Positions 22,432-34,209 of a stretch of 64,000 nucleotides of DNA are shown piece by piece. The DNA comes from Tribonema minus. Taxonomy: Eukaryota > Sar > Xanthophyceae > Tribonematales > Tribonemataceae. Both the position numbers and the translations under genes were made by a program. How positions within the stretch are numbered: the stretch's first letter is position 1; the number at the start of each line of letters is the position of its first letter. The DNA is taken from assembly GCA_017506865.1 (NCBI GenBank), contig JAFCMP010000158.1:1-64000 (forward strand). The letters run 5' to 3'. A model generated the notes under the pieces. It saw nothing but the letters and a program-made list of their open reading frames with translations. It made no database searches and was not told the origin of the DNA.

Positions 22432-23292
22432 ATTGTCTACCGTGCTGCCCACGTTTTTGAGGAGACTGCTTTGGGACTGCAGCGAGCTATGGCCAGGTTT
22501 GGAGTTCATGGCGATGCACACCTCCTGGCAGATGACCAGGAGCTCATAGATCAGCCTCTTGCTGCTGAGTTTCAAGACCCAACACACCTATTTGTTGTTA
22601 TTTGCGATCATTACTTTGCGCTGATGCCCCATACATACATTTTACTGCAGCTAGAGCAGTTGGCAGCTTTTCAGTACTTACAGAAACACCTGCCTGATGC
22701 CCTGGTGATATGGGAGTTCAGCTCATTTGGGCTGTCGTTTCTGAGGCATGTGCTTCACATGCCAGCATCGTATATGCCAGCGTACACAAATTTTGAAAAG
22801 CCTGCAGAGGCGACATCTGATGGCAGCATTGCAGTACTGTTTTTTGGCTGGATACACTTGCGGCGGCTGCCAGTTCTGCAAGCTCTGCTGAATGCGGGGG
22901 TACCACTGACCATTAAGGAACTGGTGTATGGCAGCGAGCTGGATGAGGCAGTTCGTGAAGCACAAATTGTAGTCAATATACACCGGGTGGACAGCGCTTC
23001 CCTCGAGGTGCACAGGCTGAATCGGCTCCTGCTGCAGGGGAAGTGCATTGTGTCAGAGCCATCTAGCGATCCAATCCTTGATGCCATATACTCTAGGGGT
23101 GTCGTATTCGCACATGTAGGCGATATTGTAGAGGTGTTACATGAGTTGCTTGCAGACCCTGGTCAACGCCGAATATGGGAAGTGAATGCTTTAAGGCTTG
23201 GTAACGATCTCCAGGACAATTTGAGTCCATTGAAGCAGGGGTTAATGTTGGCCATTGATGCGCTGTCCCAAATTGCGACACCAGCTACATGA
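22432..23292 (+). CDS. Glycosyltransferase (CgeB / GT1-like), 3' exon
   Basis: The exon begins after a pyrimidine-rich acceptor (CTTTCAAGCAG) in phase 0 and encodes 286 residues to a TGA. The N-terminal half (IVYRAAHVFEETALGL ... HLFVVICDHYFALMP ... PDALVIWEFSSF) looks like an N-terminal Rossmann half. The C-terminal half carries GSIAVLFFGWIHLRRLPVL, AQIVVNIHRVDSASLEVHRL, then GKCIVSEPSSD and RGVVFAHVGDIVEVLHELLADP. These resemble the nucleotide-sugar-binding domain of CgeB-type and other GT-B glycosyltransferases, with the conserved N-I-H ... E ... R-x-N pattern. Substrate cannot be told. It lies 640 bp upstream of a secreted methyltransferase on the same strand, which suggests a shared glycan pathway. 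The 5' exons are not resolved. Confidence 0.7.
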   Translation: MVYRAAHVFEETALGLQRAMARFGVHGDAHLLADDQELIDQPLAAEFQDPTHLFVVICDHYFALMPHTYILLQLEQLAAFQYLQKHLPDALVIWEFSSFGLSFLRHVLHMPASYMPAYTNFEKPAEATSDGSIAVLFFGWIHLRRLPVLQALLNAGVPLTIKELVYGSELDEAVREAQIVVNIHRVDSASLEVHRLNRLLLQGKCIVSEPSSDPILDAIYSRGVVFAHVGDIVEVLHELLADPGQRRIWEVNALRLGNDLQDNLSPLKQGLMLAIDALSQIATPAT

Positions 23293-23932
23293 CCAAATTG
23301 TCCACGGGCTTTTTCTTTTTGACCTGCTGCTGTGCTTGGATGAGGTAGCGCATGTGCTTGGGTAATGGCTCAAGCTTGAGCATATTGTTGGCAAAACACA
23401 CACCGATTCAAATTGTGCATGGTGCAGCGAGGTCAAGGATTGCGCAGCTGTACTGTGCCGAAGTGTCTCCAATTCATTTCGATCGCGCTGGTCATAAGGG
23501 GCCTTTGTTCCTCTGTTCTGGCAACAGCTGTAAACATTATGGGGTTAACCATTATCTGCCATCAAGTGCAATTAGTTGAACATGCTGCAAAATATGCATG
23601 TCATGCTGCAGCTTCAAGTTGACTAGAATTGGTGTGTCAGTCTTGACAAACCCTTATGCCATTGGGAGGGGGCAATCATGTTATTACCTCTCATCTGCCT
23701 GCATGGTCTGTCTGGTTCAAGTGCGGGCGGGGCGGGGCGGGGCCTTTGTTTTGGGTTGAAGCTGAAGTTCGCGATTTGGAAAATGAGCTGGCGATGCCGC
23801 CAGCTTCATTCCCGTACAACTTCCCGCGTTAGTCAAGCACCCAAGTGAGCGTCAGTGAGCACAGCTCGCTCAGACTTGGCCCCAGCGGTGGTTCAGGTGC
23901 CTTCGAACCGCACAACACCCAGGTGTGCAAAG

Positions 23933-26900
23933 ATGAGATTTCTTTCGTTGTGCGGACGGATGCTGCTAGCACTGGGTGCGGCATATGTAGACTGCGACGG
24001 CGCTTCCGTCGTCATTGAAAGCCTTCTCGTGCCGATACACCAGCTACCTATGTACCAAACGGCGGGCAGACAGCTGCGGCTTGAAGCACCAGCTGGAGAC
24101 GGGAGAACTTACAGAATTGAGGGCACTGTACCGGCGCATCAGCTGCTGGAGCCGGCGTTGAGGGCCGCACTGAAGGTGAGGCTTTGTTGCTTTGCGGCTG
24201 ACGAGTGCCTGACATGCAGACAGTTCTTGCCCTTGCGCTTTGTGATCGAACGAGTCGGACAAAAACTTGCAGCTCTGCCGTTATTGTTTTGAACAGGATT
24301 TGCCTGAGGACCTGTTATCCGAAGCGCAGAAGGATGGGCTTATGGAGCGTGCATATGCCAGTGTCCTGGGATATGAGCCTCGCATGCCGTCAAAACGGTA
24401 TGACGCACGCATCAGCAGGACCCATTTCCTGGCCGTGTTGGCAGCGCACCGTGGCTACAAGGACTACCTGGAAATAGGTCAGTTGGAGCTAGTACATTCG
24501 TTTGAGTGGCTGTCATTGTGACACTTTCAGACTGTCACACGACATTCAGATTCTGTACAGCAAGCTTAGATACCATTCATCTGGGCTTTTTCGCGCCCTG
24601 AGCGGGAGGTAATAAAAACTACATTGTCATTAAGACACTTTCAGACGTGTCACACGACATGTAGATTCCGTTCAGCAAGCTTAGATACCATCCATCTGGG
24701 CTTTTTCGCGCCCTGAGCGGGAATTCATAAAAAGTACATAGGTGATCATTGTATCTATTGTGAATGAGCTGCGCAACGCAAATAATACAGACACAGGTTG
24801 AGCCCAGCCATGATGCTCAGAATCGCAAATAGTTGTCCTGGCAGTGTCATCACTGCCGCTTTGTCCACACTGCTGCACATACAGCATGGCATTAGTTACA
24901 TCATACTTCTAGATATATGTTATGCCATGGCATACGGAGCACTTGGAGTGCCTCAGCATGTCTATCACTTTCGTTCTGCTGAAAACTTGAAACTGGTCGT
25001 GTGCTCAACAGCCGTGTCTGATAGAGCATGTTACAACTGAGACAATGAATGATATAGAAAGGTTGCGCATTCAAGCTTTGAGTAGAGACGACAGCTGCCA
25101 TGCGTACACACGCGTATGATACACGTGTGGGATCTGATTGTCGATTTGGCGATATCTCATAGACTGGCTTTCAGAGTCTGCCTGTGTGATCTGCCGTGGC
25201 GACGCAGCACGACAGTCCTGCCATGTGTGCAGATCAGTGTTCAGGAGGTGCGTCATGATTTTCTACAGCACTGAGGCTGGCAGGACTGGAAGACTTGAGA
25301 TCTGAGCACACCACAACCTCACAGCCTCCGAGGAGGCACAGGATGGCCCGACTCAGATCCTCAAATTGAAAGTTTGGGCCATGCATGCCACTATTACTCT
25401 TCTGCAGGGTGTGACAACGGATTCAACTTTTGTGCTGTGACAACATCAGCAGCCCTGCGGGGTACATACGTGGATCCGCTGCCAGGAGGGACTCAAGTAA
25501 TGACCAGTGATGAATTTTTCTCTCAATACCAGGTGAGGGTAACAACATGACCACGTTTGTGCGTGTTGCTTCTCAAAGCAGCCTGTCTTCAAGTTGAACA
25601 TAAAGCGTGATCACCCTGACTTTACCACTCTCAGTGAGCTCGAAAGGTTGTGCACACTTGACGGGGTAGCCGTCACCTTCTGGGGTGCAAGTATACCACA
25701 GCCCCCCCCCCCCCCCCATTTTCTTGACTTATCTGGAATCTTCAATTTTGTCAGGCGATGTCCTATAGGCCTGCAATTCATTGTGTCAATCACGACGGTA
25801 CAAAAGCAAGACAGATCGGGCCATCGGTTGGTGGGGGATGGCGCAAAGTTTGCTTGGAGTTGTTGCATGACGAATGTGTCTGATAGTGCCACAGTGTTGA
25901 CGCCGCCAGCATCGCATGGTTGTTAAGTACCTTCAACTTATTCTTTTGTACTTCGTGCATTGATAGATTGTGATCCTGTCCATCCATTGTTTTAGGATTG
26001 CTTTGTGGTTACTTTTGTGTGGCACACACCGCAACATTCATCGAAGTCGTGCACGCCAAGCAACGAAAGTGACATGTTAATGATATCACTATGCTAAGCG
26101 TTCTGATCTGTGACATCTTCATGCCTTCGCTGTGGCTGATCTGGTTCATTGCAGGGTGCTGGCTTTGACCTGGTCTTCATTGATGGCATGCACGAGAAGC
26201 ATCAAGTCCTGCGAGATGTCAACAACGCTCTCAAATGGCTCAAACAAGGTGAGGAACTTGAAGTGCAGTCCCTTGCGCTTTGTTGCAACGCACACTGCAT
26301 GTTGATGGTCAGCCTGGACGCTAAATTTGTTTGTAAAAGTAGACTAATTGTTTTGAAATGCACGGTGTATGATGGCATTTGTATGAGGCGCATAGCGGTC
26401 CAGCTTGAACTGTGTTCCATGCATACCGTTTGGAGCTGAGGCGGTGGCTGCAGCTGCACTGGTGGCCGCTGCTGATTTTGAAGCATCATATGAGCGCGTT
26501 TGTTTTTGCATGGCCTCACTGCGCCCTTGGGATGTGCAGGTGGGACCATAGTGCTGCATGACTGTGCCCCCAGAAACCGTTCAATGGCGCAAAGGCTGGG
26601 GGTGGAGGAGAGGCGCAGCCATCTGTGGAATGGGGATGTGTACCGAGCAGTCATTGAGGTACGTCGTCCCTGACAGCTTGACCTTTGCAGGTACAACAAT
26701 CAACTGCAGGTGATGTGGCTGCTTGCTGCCCAGCAGGGCACAACGCTCAGAAACAATTTCAGTAGGCCTCACATTTCTGGGCACTGCTGTACAGCGACGG
26801 CTTCGATATAAGAGCGCTCGATATAAGAGCGGTCACAGTATAAGAGCGGTCTGACGGCTGCACACGGATCTGGTCGATATAAGAGCGATTTGGTGCTGCT

Positions 26901-27996
26901 CGAGGCACACCGCTCTTATATCGTGTCCACCTACTACTAGCCGCCTCAAGTACGATGCCTGGAAGCAGCGTTTGCGTAGCATTCAACAACGCTCAAGCGC
27001 GTATCAAGCAGTCACAGCGTATAGCGTACGGTGCGGTTGCGTTCCGGCTCGTAGCCAACTTCAACTGTTGGCACCTAACCCTACTAATTTACTTCAAATC
27101 CTAGGGGTAGGGTTAGGGTTAGACGAGGGTTTACCCTAACCCTAGTTAAGCCCAAGGATGATATAAGAGCGGTCACGGTATAAGAGCGGTGAAGTTGGCG
27201 GGACGGACCCGCTCTTATATCGTAGCCCTCGCTGTATGTAGTTGCATTGAGGCGATGTGCTGACTGCCAAGAAGTGCCTTGTTGGTCCATGTGACCGCAG
27301 CAGGACTTGCATTGCAGAGGTTGGGGTTAGGATTATAGCAGTTGCCGCCAGCTGCATGCGAGTATACTGTGTGAGGTCTGCAACATACACCTGCAGCATA
27401 CTTCGTACGTATGATATGCTGTGTCTAAAGTGCCTCATTATTGCGAGAGGGCCCCGTGTTTGCCTGCCCTGCCTTGCTTGCTTGTTGCCTGCCTGCCTTT
27501 GCCCGCCTTTGCCTTTGCCTTTGCCTGCCTTTGCCCTTGAGCCCTTTCCTTTTCTTTCTTTTCCTTTTCTTTTTCTTTTCTTCTTCTTCCTTCCTTTCCT
27601 TCCTCCTTTCTTACTTTCTTTCTTTCTATGCTTATTCCTGTTCCTTGTGCTCTCCTCTTTCAACGGCCATCATTCCTGCAGCTGCGCGCAAGGCTAGACC
27701 TGGAGGTATTTGTTGGCGACTTCGATTTTGGCGTGGGCATTGTCAGGCGCGCGCGCAACATATGCCCATTGCCCATTGCCGGCAGCTTGCCTGGCTGGCA
27801 GCAAGCTCAGGGGTGGGGGGAAGGCGACGTGACGGCTGCAAAATTTGCGTACTTCAAACAGCATGAGGTGTACCTCTCAGACCTCACGCCAGTGGAAGAG
27901 TTCTTTCCTCGGGCAATGTGTTTGCAGCCTCTTGATCAATCACTGTCACCTGGTGCTTCGTGCCCCACGAGTGCAGCCTGGTCCCCCACATCTTGA
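23933..27996 (+). CDS. Secreted SAM-dependent methyltransferase, complete six-exon gene
   Basis: Exons 23933-24175, 24297-24477, 25408-25532, 26155-26248, 26540-26658 and 27682-27996 join in frame with GT-AG introns and give about 358 residues. Residues 1-21 are a signal peptide (MRFLSLCGRMLLALGAAYVD). Residues of about 22-81 form a small N-terminal domain (VVIESLLVPIHQ ... YRIEGTVPAHQLLEPALRAA) that resembles the start of the GT17 protein at 37.9 kb. The catalytic class I core then shows DYLEIGCDNGFNF (SAM loop), RGTYVDPLPGGT, FDLVFIDGMHEKHQVLRDVN and GGTIVLHDCAPRN, a typical Methyltransf_24 pattern. The C-terminal part (DLEVFVGDFDFGVGIVRR) also fits the family. It probably acts in the secretory pathway on a glycan or small molecule; the substrate is unknown. 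Introns carry LINE-tail repeats and a pogo-like MITE. Confidence 0.85.
24500..24745. repeat. Two tandem copies of a LINE-tail-like short repeat
   Basis: In intron 2 of the methyltransferase, units at about 24521-24634 and 24635-24745 (period 114 bp) each read ACACTTTCAG...GTCACACGAC, CAGCAAGCTTAGATACCAT, CATCTGGGCTTTTTCGCGCC, CTGAGCGGGA and end in an A-rich tail. The same sequence forms the 3' end of the LINE at 43875-43985. They could be SINEs that share the LINE tail, or very short LINE insertions. Confidence 0.8.
26792..27234. mobile_element. Pogo-like (Tc1/mariner) MITE in an intron
   Basis: 443 bp bounded by TA on both sides (26790-26791 and 27235-27236). The ends are CAGCGACGGCTTCGATATAA and the complement of CAGCGAGGGCTACGATATAA. 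The termini then contain repeated GATATAAGAGCGGTC words in both orientations. A CAG start, TA target and repeated TATAA-containing subterminal words are typical of pogo/Fot-like elements. There is no ORF. It sits in the last intron of the methyltransferase gene. Confidence 0.8.
27103..27146. repeat. Short interstitial telomere-like repeat
   Basis: GGTAGGGTTAGGGTTAGA followed 10 bp later by TTTACCCTAACCCTAG gives two to three TTAGGG units in each orientation, arranged head to head inside the pogo-like MITE. It may be a repair scar or a component of the MITE. Confidence 0.6.
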
Positions 27997-28330
27997 CTTT
28001 GCTACTCAGGTAGTGTAGTTACAAATGCAAAGAGCTTGCCACAATACACAGACGCTTCATGACCATGGTATAATTGCATTTGCGCTGCCAAACGCTGACG
28101 CATATTCTGCCTGTCTGCTGGGTATGCATGCGTAAGATGGCATTAGTACGTAATGTACATCCCAGGTTCCTTGAATACTGCTAAAACTTCTCTCGTATGA
28201 ATGGCTGGGACATCATGGCATGTGCAAGGCACCTGCATCCCCGATATCCCGCACCCTGCCGCCCCTTCCCCCCTCTACATCGGCGATACGTCATAGCCCC
28301 CTACTAGGCTATTGATTTGAACGGCCCTTG
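27997..28330. other. No recognisable gene
   Basis: Intergenic sequence between the end of the methyltransferase gene and the LINE. It probably includes the 3' UTR of the methyltransferase. No clear polyadenylation signal was picked out. Confidence 0.3.
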
Positions 28331-30560
28331 TGCAGTCAAGACAACAACATTCGACCGCGTCGATGCTGCGGTTGTCGTATTTGCTGCCCACCGTAGCAGT
28401 GATGCTTGGCCACAGCTGTTCGTGACTTTTCGCCACCGTCAGCCGTCAGTGCTCGCGTAGAGCGCCGCATGGCCTCAATGACTGGCGGCAGTCCCTGCGG
28501 CAGTCCCTGGGCCTTGCATATTGTGCATGAGTGCTGCGCGAACCAGGTGACTGCGCCGTGTTCGTCAGCGTCGAGCCTCCGGGCCCCAACTGCCACACTG
28601 GCATGAATTATTGCTGGCCGCAGTATTGTGCATGCCTAGGCCATGTATGCGGCTGGTGCCAGTAGCCCCAGGAGCGGCATGCCTAGACCGCCTCGTCGCT
28701 CCGGCAACCGTGATGCCCGCAGCGGCACTGCGATGTCCGTGAGTTCTGGCGGGCTCAAGCGTGGCAGTATCAGCACGCTGCCACTTCTTGCTGCCTCATT
28801 GTCACCAGCAGTGCAGGCGGCCAGCAGGTGTGACTTCATGGCTTTCGCGGTAGCACGGCCGTGCAGGTGCAGCATGCGTTCGAGCGTTTATGCACAGAAC
28901 CCGTCAAATGCGTGCAGCCATGTCTCACTCAAAGCCGTCAACGACCCGAGCTAAGAAGGACTTGCGCTTTGTCAGTGACCTGCGTAGAATGAACTGTGCT
29001 GCCTGTACTAGTAGGTGATGCCGCGCCATCAGTGATGCCAGCCAGCTGCCACGATAATCGCCAGGTCCCTGCGTGAACAAGGTGCTTGCTCATGGCAGCA
29101 TGCACATACTATGCCGAGTGCCCTACCGGTACCCCGACCGATGAAAAGCCCTGACTGGACTCTCAGACTGGCATGGTGGCATCCACAAACGATATGTCAA
29201 GGGCGCGCAGGCATGCTCTGGCCTCTTCATCAACTTGAAACTCCGTGCCGCGCATGGCGATGGCCAGCGACTTGTCCGACAGAGTCTGATCGGACGCGTA
29301 GGCCAGCCGGCGGATCACCTCTGCCACCCCAGCGGCCGCTGCGTCGTCGAAATAGGCAGCTTGCAGCACGTTGAGGTCGTCCAGATATTTCAAAGCGCAG
29401 TGCGGGGCTAGCGGTTCCGCTGTACTGTGGCCGCGGGCCGGCATACTGCCGGGCCTCGCATTTGCTCTGTCAGGGTATACTAAAGAAGAGCAGAAAGGCC
29501 GCTCGCTGCCACTGCAAATTCAATTAAGTTGTAGCGGCCCTAGAGGGTTTTCTTGCTGGCACCCTACTACTACTAGTAGGTGGGAGCAGATAGTGCGGGC
29601 TTCGCCGTTCACTTCCACTCGCATCTCTGGGGCACTGGCAGTGTCGCCACAGTATACGGACTCATTGACAAAATGCAGGAGCAGCACCGGGCAGAAGAGC
29701 ACAAGCCCCCGCACAATGGCGGCACCATCCACACTCTTAAATGCATTCATTCTCACAGTCCAGCTGAATTGTCACAGTGGTGCCACAGAGCTCGTGCCAC
29801 ACGTGTGCGCGCGCTGCCGCATGCTCCACGCCAGACCGGTATCCTACAACAAATTGCGACATGGAGGCCAGCAGCCCCGATATCTCGCCCTTGACGCTCT
29901 GTGCCGCTGTGGACCCGAGGAGCCTGCACCAGACACTGGAGCAGGCGATCGGACGCCGCTGCTGTCCTATGCCTGAGAGGGCCGCGGCGCGGAGAAGTCG
30001 TTGCGATTGCTCCAGCAGCAGTTCAGGCTCAACAAGCAGCGTCGTGAACACCTTGGCCAGGTGATGGGCGAATGCCGGTTCCATCACATCTGATTCTGAA
30101 TCACCAGCTAGTCCTGGCGAGGCACTGTCCACGGGGCGGGTAGCTGCTTTCACTGGTGCACCAGGCCCAGCGGCCATCAAGAGTGTTCCTCAGCGCAGGC
30201 CGTCCAGCCCTCCTGCCTTCCCCGCCCCTGCTGCAGACAAGGTCGACAGTATGTCTGCTGTCTCCACCTCAAGGCATCGTCCGCCTGCGCTGGCAACATC
30301 CCCGGGCCTATCGCTGTGATCATGCGCCTGGCCCGATTCGAAGGCAGGACTGCCGCTGCCAGTGGGCCCGGCGGGCGCTGCCACCTCTGCACTGTGCAGG
30401 CAGTGCCACCGGGCGTCGCGTACCAGGCCGCGCACTTGCTCCATTGGCGTATCGAGTACCCCCGGCCGTGTGCCAGTTTCAGGGTGCTTTGCTGCGAGCA
30501 CCTGTGCAGTGACCTCGTCTGCTGGGGCGCATGCTTCACGAGCCTCTAGTCGTGCGGCAG
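28330..30560 (-). mobile_element. LINE (non-LTR retrotransposon) reverse transcriptase remnant
   Basis: On the minus strand, pieces in family order are ILSTLSAAGAGKAGGLDGLR (start of RT), RRPIACSSVWCRLLGSTAAQ, SQFVVGYRSGVEHAAARAHV (RT palm), KYLDDLNVLQ (the acidic catalytic motif in altered form), then RASRLPERRGGLGMPLLGLL with APAAYMA after the RT. The last block is the conserved G-G-L-G segment of algal and plant LINE ORF2. The copy is broken by frame changes and in-frame stops, for example a TAG at the APAAYMA block where the plus-strand copy at 32.4 kb reads CAG. The two copies are about 97% alike over 370 bp, so both are fairly recent. Confidence 0.75.
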
Positions 30561-32440
30561 CCAGGCCTACACCCCGTCGCTTGCCTGAGAGGGCAGCGCA
30601 CGCAGTTTGCTGCCTGGAGTCAGCCTCCGTCCAGTCAGCATCGAAGATTCAAGTTGTTTGTGCCGACACCGAAGCTACGTTGTCTGGTTTGGGAGCCCGC
30701 AGCGCTGCTGCTGCTGATAGCGTCTTTCTCAGTAACTGCGCAAAGTTGCCAGACAGCAACGCTGCCATCATGATGGCAGCCGGGCGGCAGGCGGCATACC
30801 GGTTTCGTCCGGTTGCCTACCAAAGGCCATTGCAGCTAGCAGATGAAGCAGTCTGTAGCCGCGCTGCACTAGAGTCTGAGAGACCTAATGGGCAAACATC
30901 CCGGCACCATGATGGAGGCGCACCCATGCTGCTTCACGTGCGCTGTCTGTGGCATCCACCAGTAGTCGTGTAGCGTACTCCACTAGCCTTGCCCACTGGG
31001 TGCATTGCAGCTGGGTGCGGAAGGGGTTGGCAGTCGTGCACCATGGTGAACAGCAGCAGCAGTAGACCCGCCTCAGTCCTTGTCCACCCAGTGCACAGTG
31101 TGATCACCGCTGCTCATAATGATGTGTTTAGGGACCAATCCCCAGATGCGCACTCTGCGGTTAAAGACCTAACCAGAGTCAGCACTACTGGCCCAAGTTT
31201 AAATGCAGAAAACAGTCTCTGATCAACCACCGCAAGCACAGATGGGTGCGCGCACGCTTGTGTTTAGCACAATGCCCCTATTGCAGTTGTCACTGCTGAA
31301 GCGCAGAGTGCAGGCCTGAAACTATAAACTTTACCTTGTACTCCAAACTATGAGACACATATAGGGTTGCACGAAAACGTATTTGGCCACACAAATACGG
31401 CGCATTTGTGGCGTATTTGCTAACCACGGATACGTCTTGAGCAAACCTCAACATGATAGTATGCTGCGCAAATGGCGTATTTGTGGGGCATGTGGTGAGT
31501 CTACTCAATTCCAAGCATACAGTCCACCACAAAAAGTGCACTTGAACTCAGAAATAAACTTCAAAACACGCATTTTTGCAACCCTAGACACATATAACAT
31601 GTTCAAGCACGGGCGTCCCTTTTTCAATGGCGAGTTGCCGTGTTGACATGTAGTGAATGTGCGGCGCGTTGACACCACACTTTCAAGGTATATGGCACAG
31701 TCTACAATACACCATCAGCAATCAAGTTGGTCCATATGGATGTGAAGCGGCAGATGCAAATAAACTCATTCGCTTGGTAGGAAAAAGCCTTGTCACCATG
31801 GCATATGCCAGCAGACATGCCATGGCGCTTTTGAACTTGCATCACTGGGCTGTTCTCTGCCTGGCGGATGCAGAAGCTTTCAGGTGCCTTGCATCTTTAC
31901 ATCCTGCAGTCACTTTTCCAGTGTCACTGGCAGTACCAGAAGTGAATGACATGCCCCGACATCAAACATCCATTTTTACCTGCTTTGGCTTGCTTAGGTC
32001 TAGTGGCAGAAGAAACATATGTGTTGTGCCAGTGGCAGCGGCAGGAAGTGCGACATGCCTGCAGCCCCGCTTTGCAGCAGTCGCCTTGGTAGTGGGAGGG
32101 CTTGCACCGCCATGTCGCTTGTTGGGCGCATGCGTTCCAAATGTAAACCAAATATAATGGCAGCAGCTGCAGCTCTTCTTGAATATCTTAGAGGTCACCT
32201 ACGCCCCTTGCCCCCATGCGGAACTTGTGGACTACAGTCGAAAGCTCGTGTGTGCTTTGTTTAATTCTGCTTGAGGGGCGCAAACCCTATGAAAAGTGCG
32301 AGATGCTAGATGTGCTTCTGTGCTGACGTCAAGCGTGTGCTCACACTCATTTGTGAACGCAGCTGAACACGATCGCTACAGACGATATTCAAATGGTCTT
32401 CCAGGAGGGCTTCGTCCGCCTCAAAACCTTTGCTCGTGTG
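30560..32440. other. No recognisable gene
   Basis: The first 400 bp may be further 5' sequence of the minus-strand LINE (Ala/Arg-rich, GC-rich). From 30980 on only short unrecognised ORFs occur. A plus-strand open frame at 31657-32157 (166 codons) has no motif that I know. Around 31375-31500 the word GCGTATTTG recurs several times. Confidence 0.3.
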
Positions 32441-33255
32441 TACTAAGAGGCAGCGAGCAGTGGCAGCGTGCTGATACTGCCACGCTTGGGCCCGCCAGAA
32501 CTCACGGACATCGCAGTGACGCTGCGGGCATCACGGTTGCCGGAACGACGAGGCGGTCTAGGCATGCCGCTCCTGGGGCTACTGGCACCAGCCGCATACA
32601 TGGCCCAGGCATGCACAATACTGCGGCCAGCAATAATTCATGCCAGTGTGGCAGTTGGGGCCCTGAGGCTCGACGCTGACGAACACGGCGCAGTCACCTG
32701 GTTCGCGCAGCACTCATGCACAATACGCAAGGCCCAGGGACTGCCGCAGGGACTGCCGCCAGTCATCGAGGCCATGCGGCGCTCTACGCGAGCACTGACG
32801 GCTGACGGTGGCGAAAAGCCACGAAGCTGTGGCCGAGCAGCTCACAGCATCACTGCTACGATGGGCGGCTGATACGACAGCCGCAGCGTCGACGCTCCCC
32901 GCTGCGGTGCAAGCGATTTACGCCGCAACTGCTATCACGGAGACGGTGACCACTGAGCCAGCCCCGCACACACCTAGTATTGCGCCTGACGCCGTGGCGG
33001 GGTGCTGCGGCGGCGACCGTACCTGGCCCTCAAGCCGCTGCCGCAGCTGCCTCTTCCACGCGCTCAAACACAAAATAGCGCGGAAAAAAGCAACGGCAGC
33101 GGCGGACAGGAGGACGACGACAACGACGACTGGGAGGCCTATGCTGACGTGATCTGCAGGAAGGTAGTGCCCCGCCGCCGGCGCGTCACTTCATGCACAA
33201 GCTACAGGCCGGCCTTTCAAATGTTCTCCGACGTCAATACGAGGATTGCCTGATG
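32440..33255 (+). mobile_element. LINE fragment, second copy of the 28.3-kb family
   Basis: The plus-strand translation at 32468-32830 reads LILPRLGPPELTDIAVTLRA, then SRLPERRGGLGMPLLGLLAP and ALRLDADEHGAVTWFAQHSC, nearly identical to the minus-strand copy at 28330-28800. It is truncated at both ends relative to a full LINE and continues with an Ala/Thr-rich and then basic segment to about 33255. It lies in the opposite orientation to its sister copy 3.5 kb away, giving an inverted pair. Confidence 0.8.
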
Positions 33256-33629
33256 AAGGACCTAGAGGCTGCCTCCGAGTCGGCTGGTGCCGTGGGCAAG
33301 CCAACTCAGGCTGCCCCCATTCGGTGACTCGTGCGACACCAGCCGCTGCCGCCAACAGGCTAGCGTGCGGGTCATGGTGCAGCTGCACAGTCAGCGTGCG
33401 TCCGGGACCATGGCGTTGATGAGCGTGCCGCCCACTGCCAATGACCGCCCATGGTAGCAGCCATAATGATTTTGGTTGCAATTTTCATAGACTCTGGATG
33501 GGGCATACACGGCAAGGCGTGCCCATGGCAGTGCAGTGATGTGAGCCCCACCTCCAAGCATGCGATCAGCTCCAGCCAGCACATACGGGGACACAACCGA
33601 CACACACTGCCGAAAAAAGGTGCCTCCAA

Positions 33630-34209
33630 CACATCTTGAGACAGCACCATGTCTCTATTGTCCGCAATGAGGACGCCAGCGTCTTCAAGGTACCGGGGTG
33701 TCGAGCGGACACAGTCATCGACTCAGGGTGTCTGCACTTGAGCAGTGCACACCATAAGAAGGGAGTAGTGCTAGACACAAGTGCGCGCACCCACGGCAAA
33801 CTCGTACCTGACAAGCACAACGAATGCCGCGAACACCGATAGCTATCATCATGATGCTGCTGCCAGTGGGGTGGGGGAGGATGCGAAGGTCACTGACAAG
33901 CACCACACCGGCACCTTGACGTCATCTTGGGCCTTTGTGCCATTCGTGCAGGAGTCGTGCGGACGGCTGGGCAAGCAGACAAGACTTTTTGTCAAGGAGT
34001 TGGCAATGCACTCAGCACTGTGCTCAGGCGGGGGGAAGGCATATGTGTTGCGCAAGTCCGGGCTTGCTAAGCGCCAGATCCTCATTGAGCTGAGCATGTC
34101 GTTGGCGCGGGAGTTGGTGGAGCGCATCATGGCGTACACACGCGGAGCGCGAATGCTGGGCTGTGTTGCAGTGCCGGTATCCAAGCTCCTAGGGCGCAGT
34201 GCAGACTAG
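33630..34209 (+). mobile_element. LINE ORF2 C-terminal fragment, different family
   Basis: Plus-strand pieces CRADTVIDSGCLHLSSAHHK, then KGVVLDTSARTHGKL, then FVQESCGRLGKQTRLFVKEL and KRQILIELSMSLARELVERI with MAYTRGARML fit the end of algal LINE ORF2 (the D-I/V-I/V-D ... D-V/T segment, then ES-x-GRLG ... LS-x-x-L). At least one frame change separates the two parts (33842 and 33781 are in different frames). It is followed by 1.2 kb with nothing recognisable. Confidence 0.6.

Noticed and set aside
25583-25720. A candidate extra exon in methyltransferase intron 3 (PVFKLNIKRDHPDFTTL)
   Set aside because: Exon 3 joins exon 4 in phase 0 directly and gives the expected family sequence; no phase-0 donor follows the candidate.
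27441-27660. ORF of Cys/Leu/Phe/Pro repeats before the last methyltransferase exon
   Set aside because: It is the pyrimidine-rich 3' end of intron 5 (TTTGCCTTTGCC and CTTTCTTT tracts), not coding.
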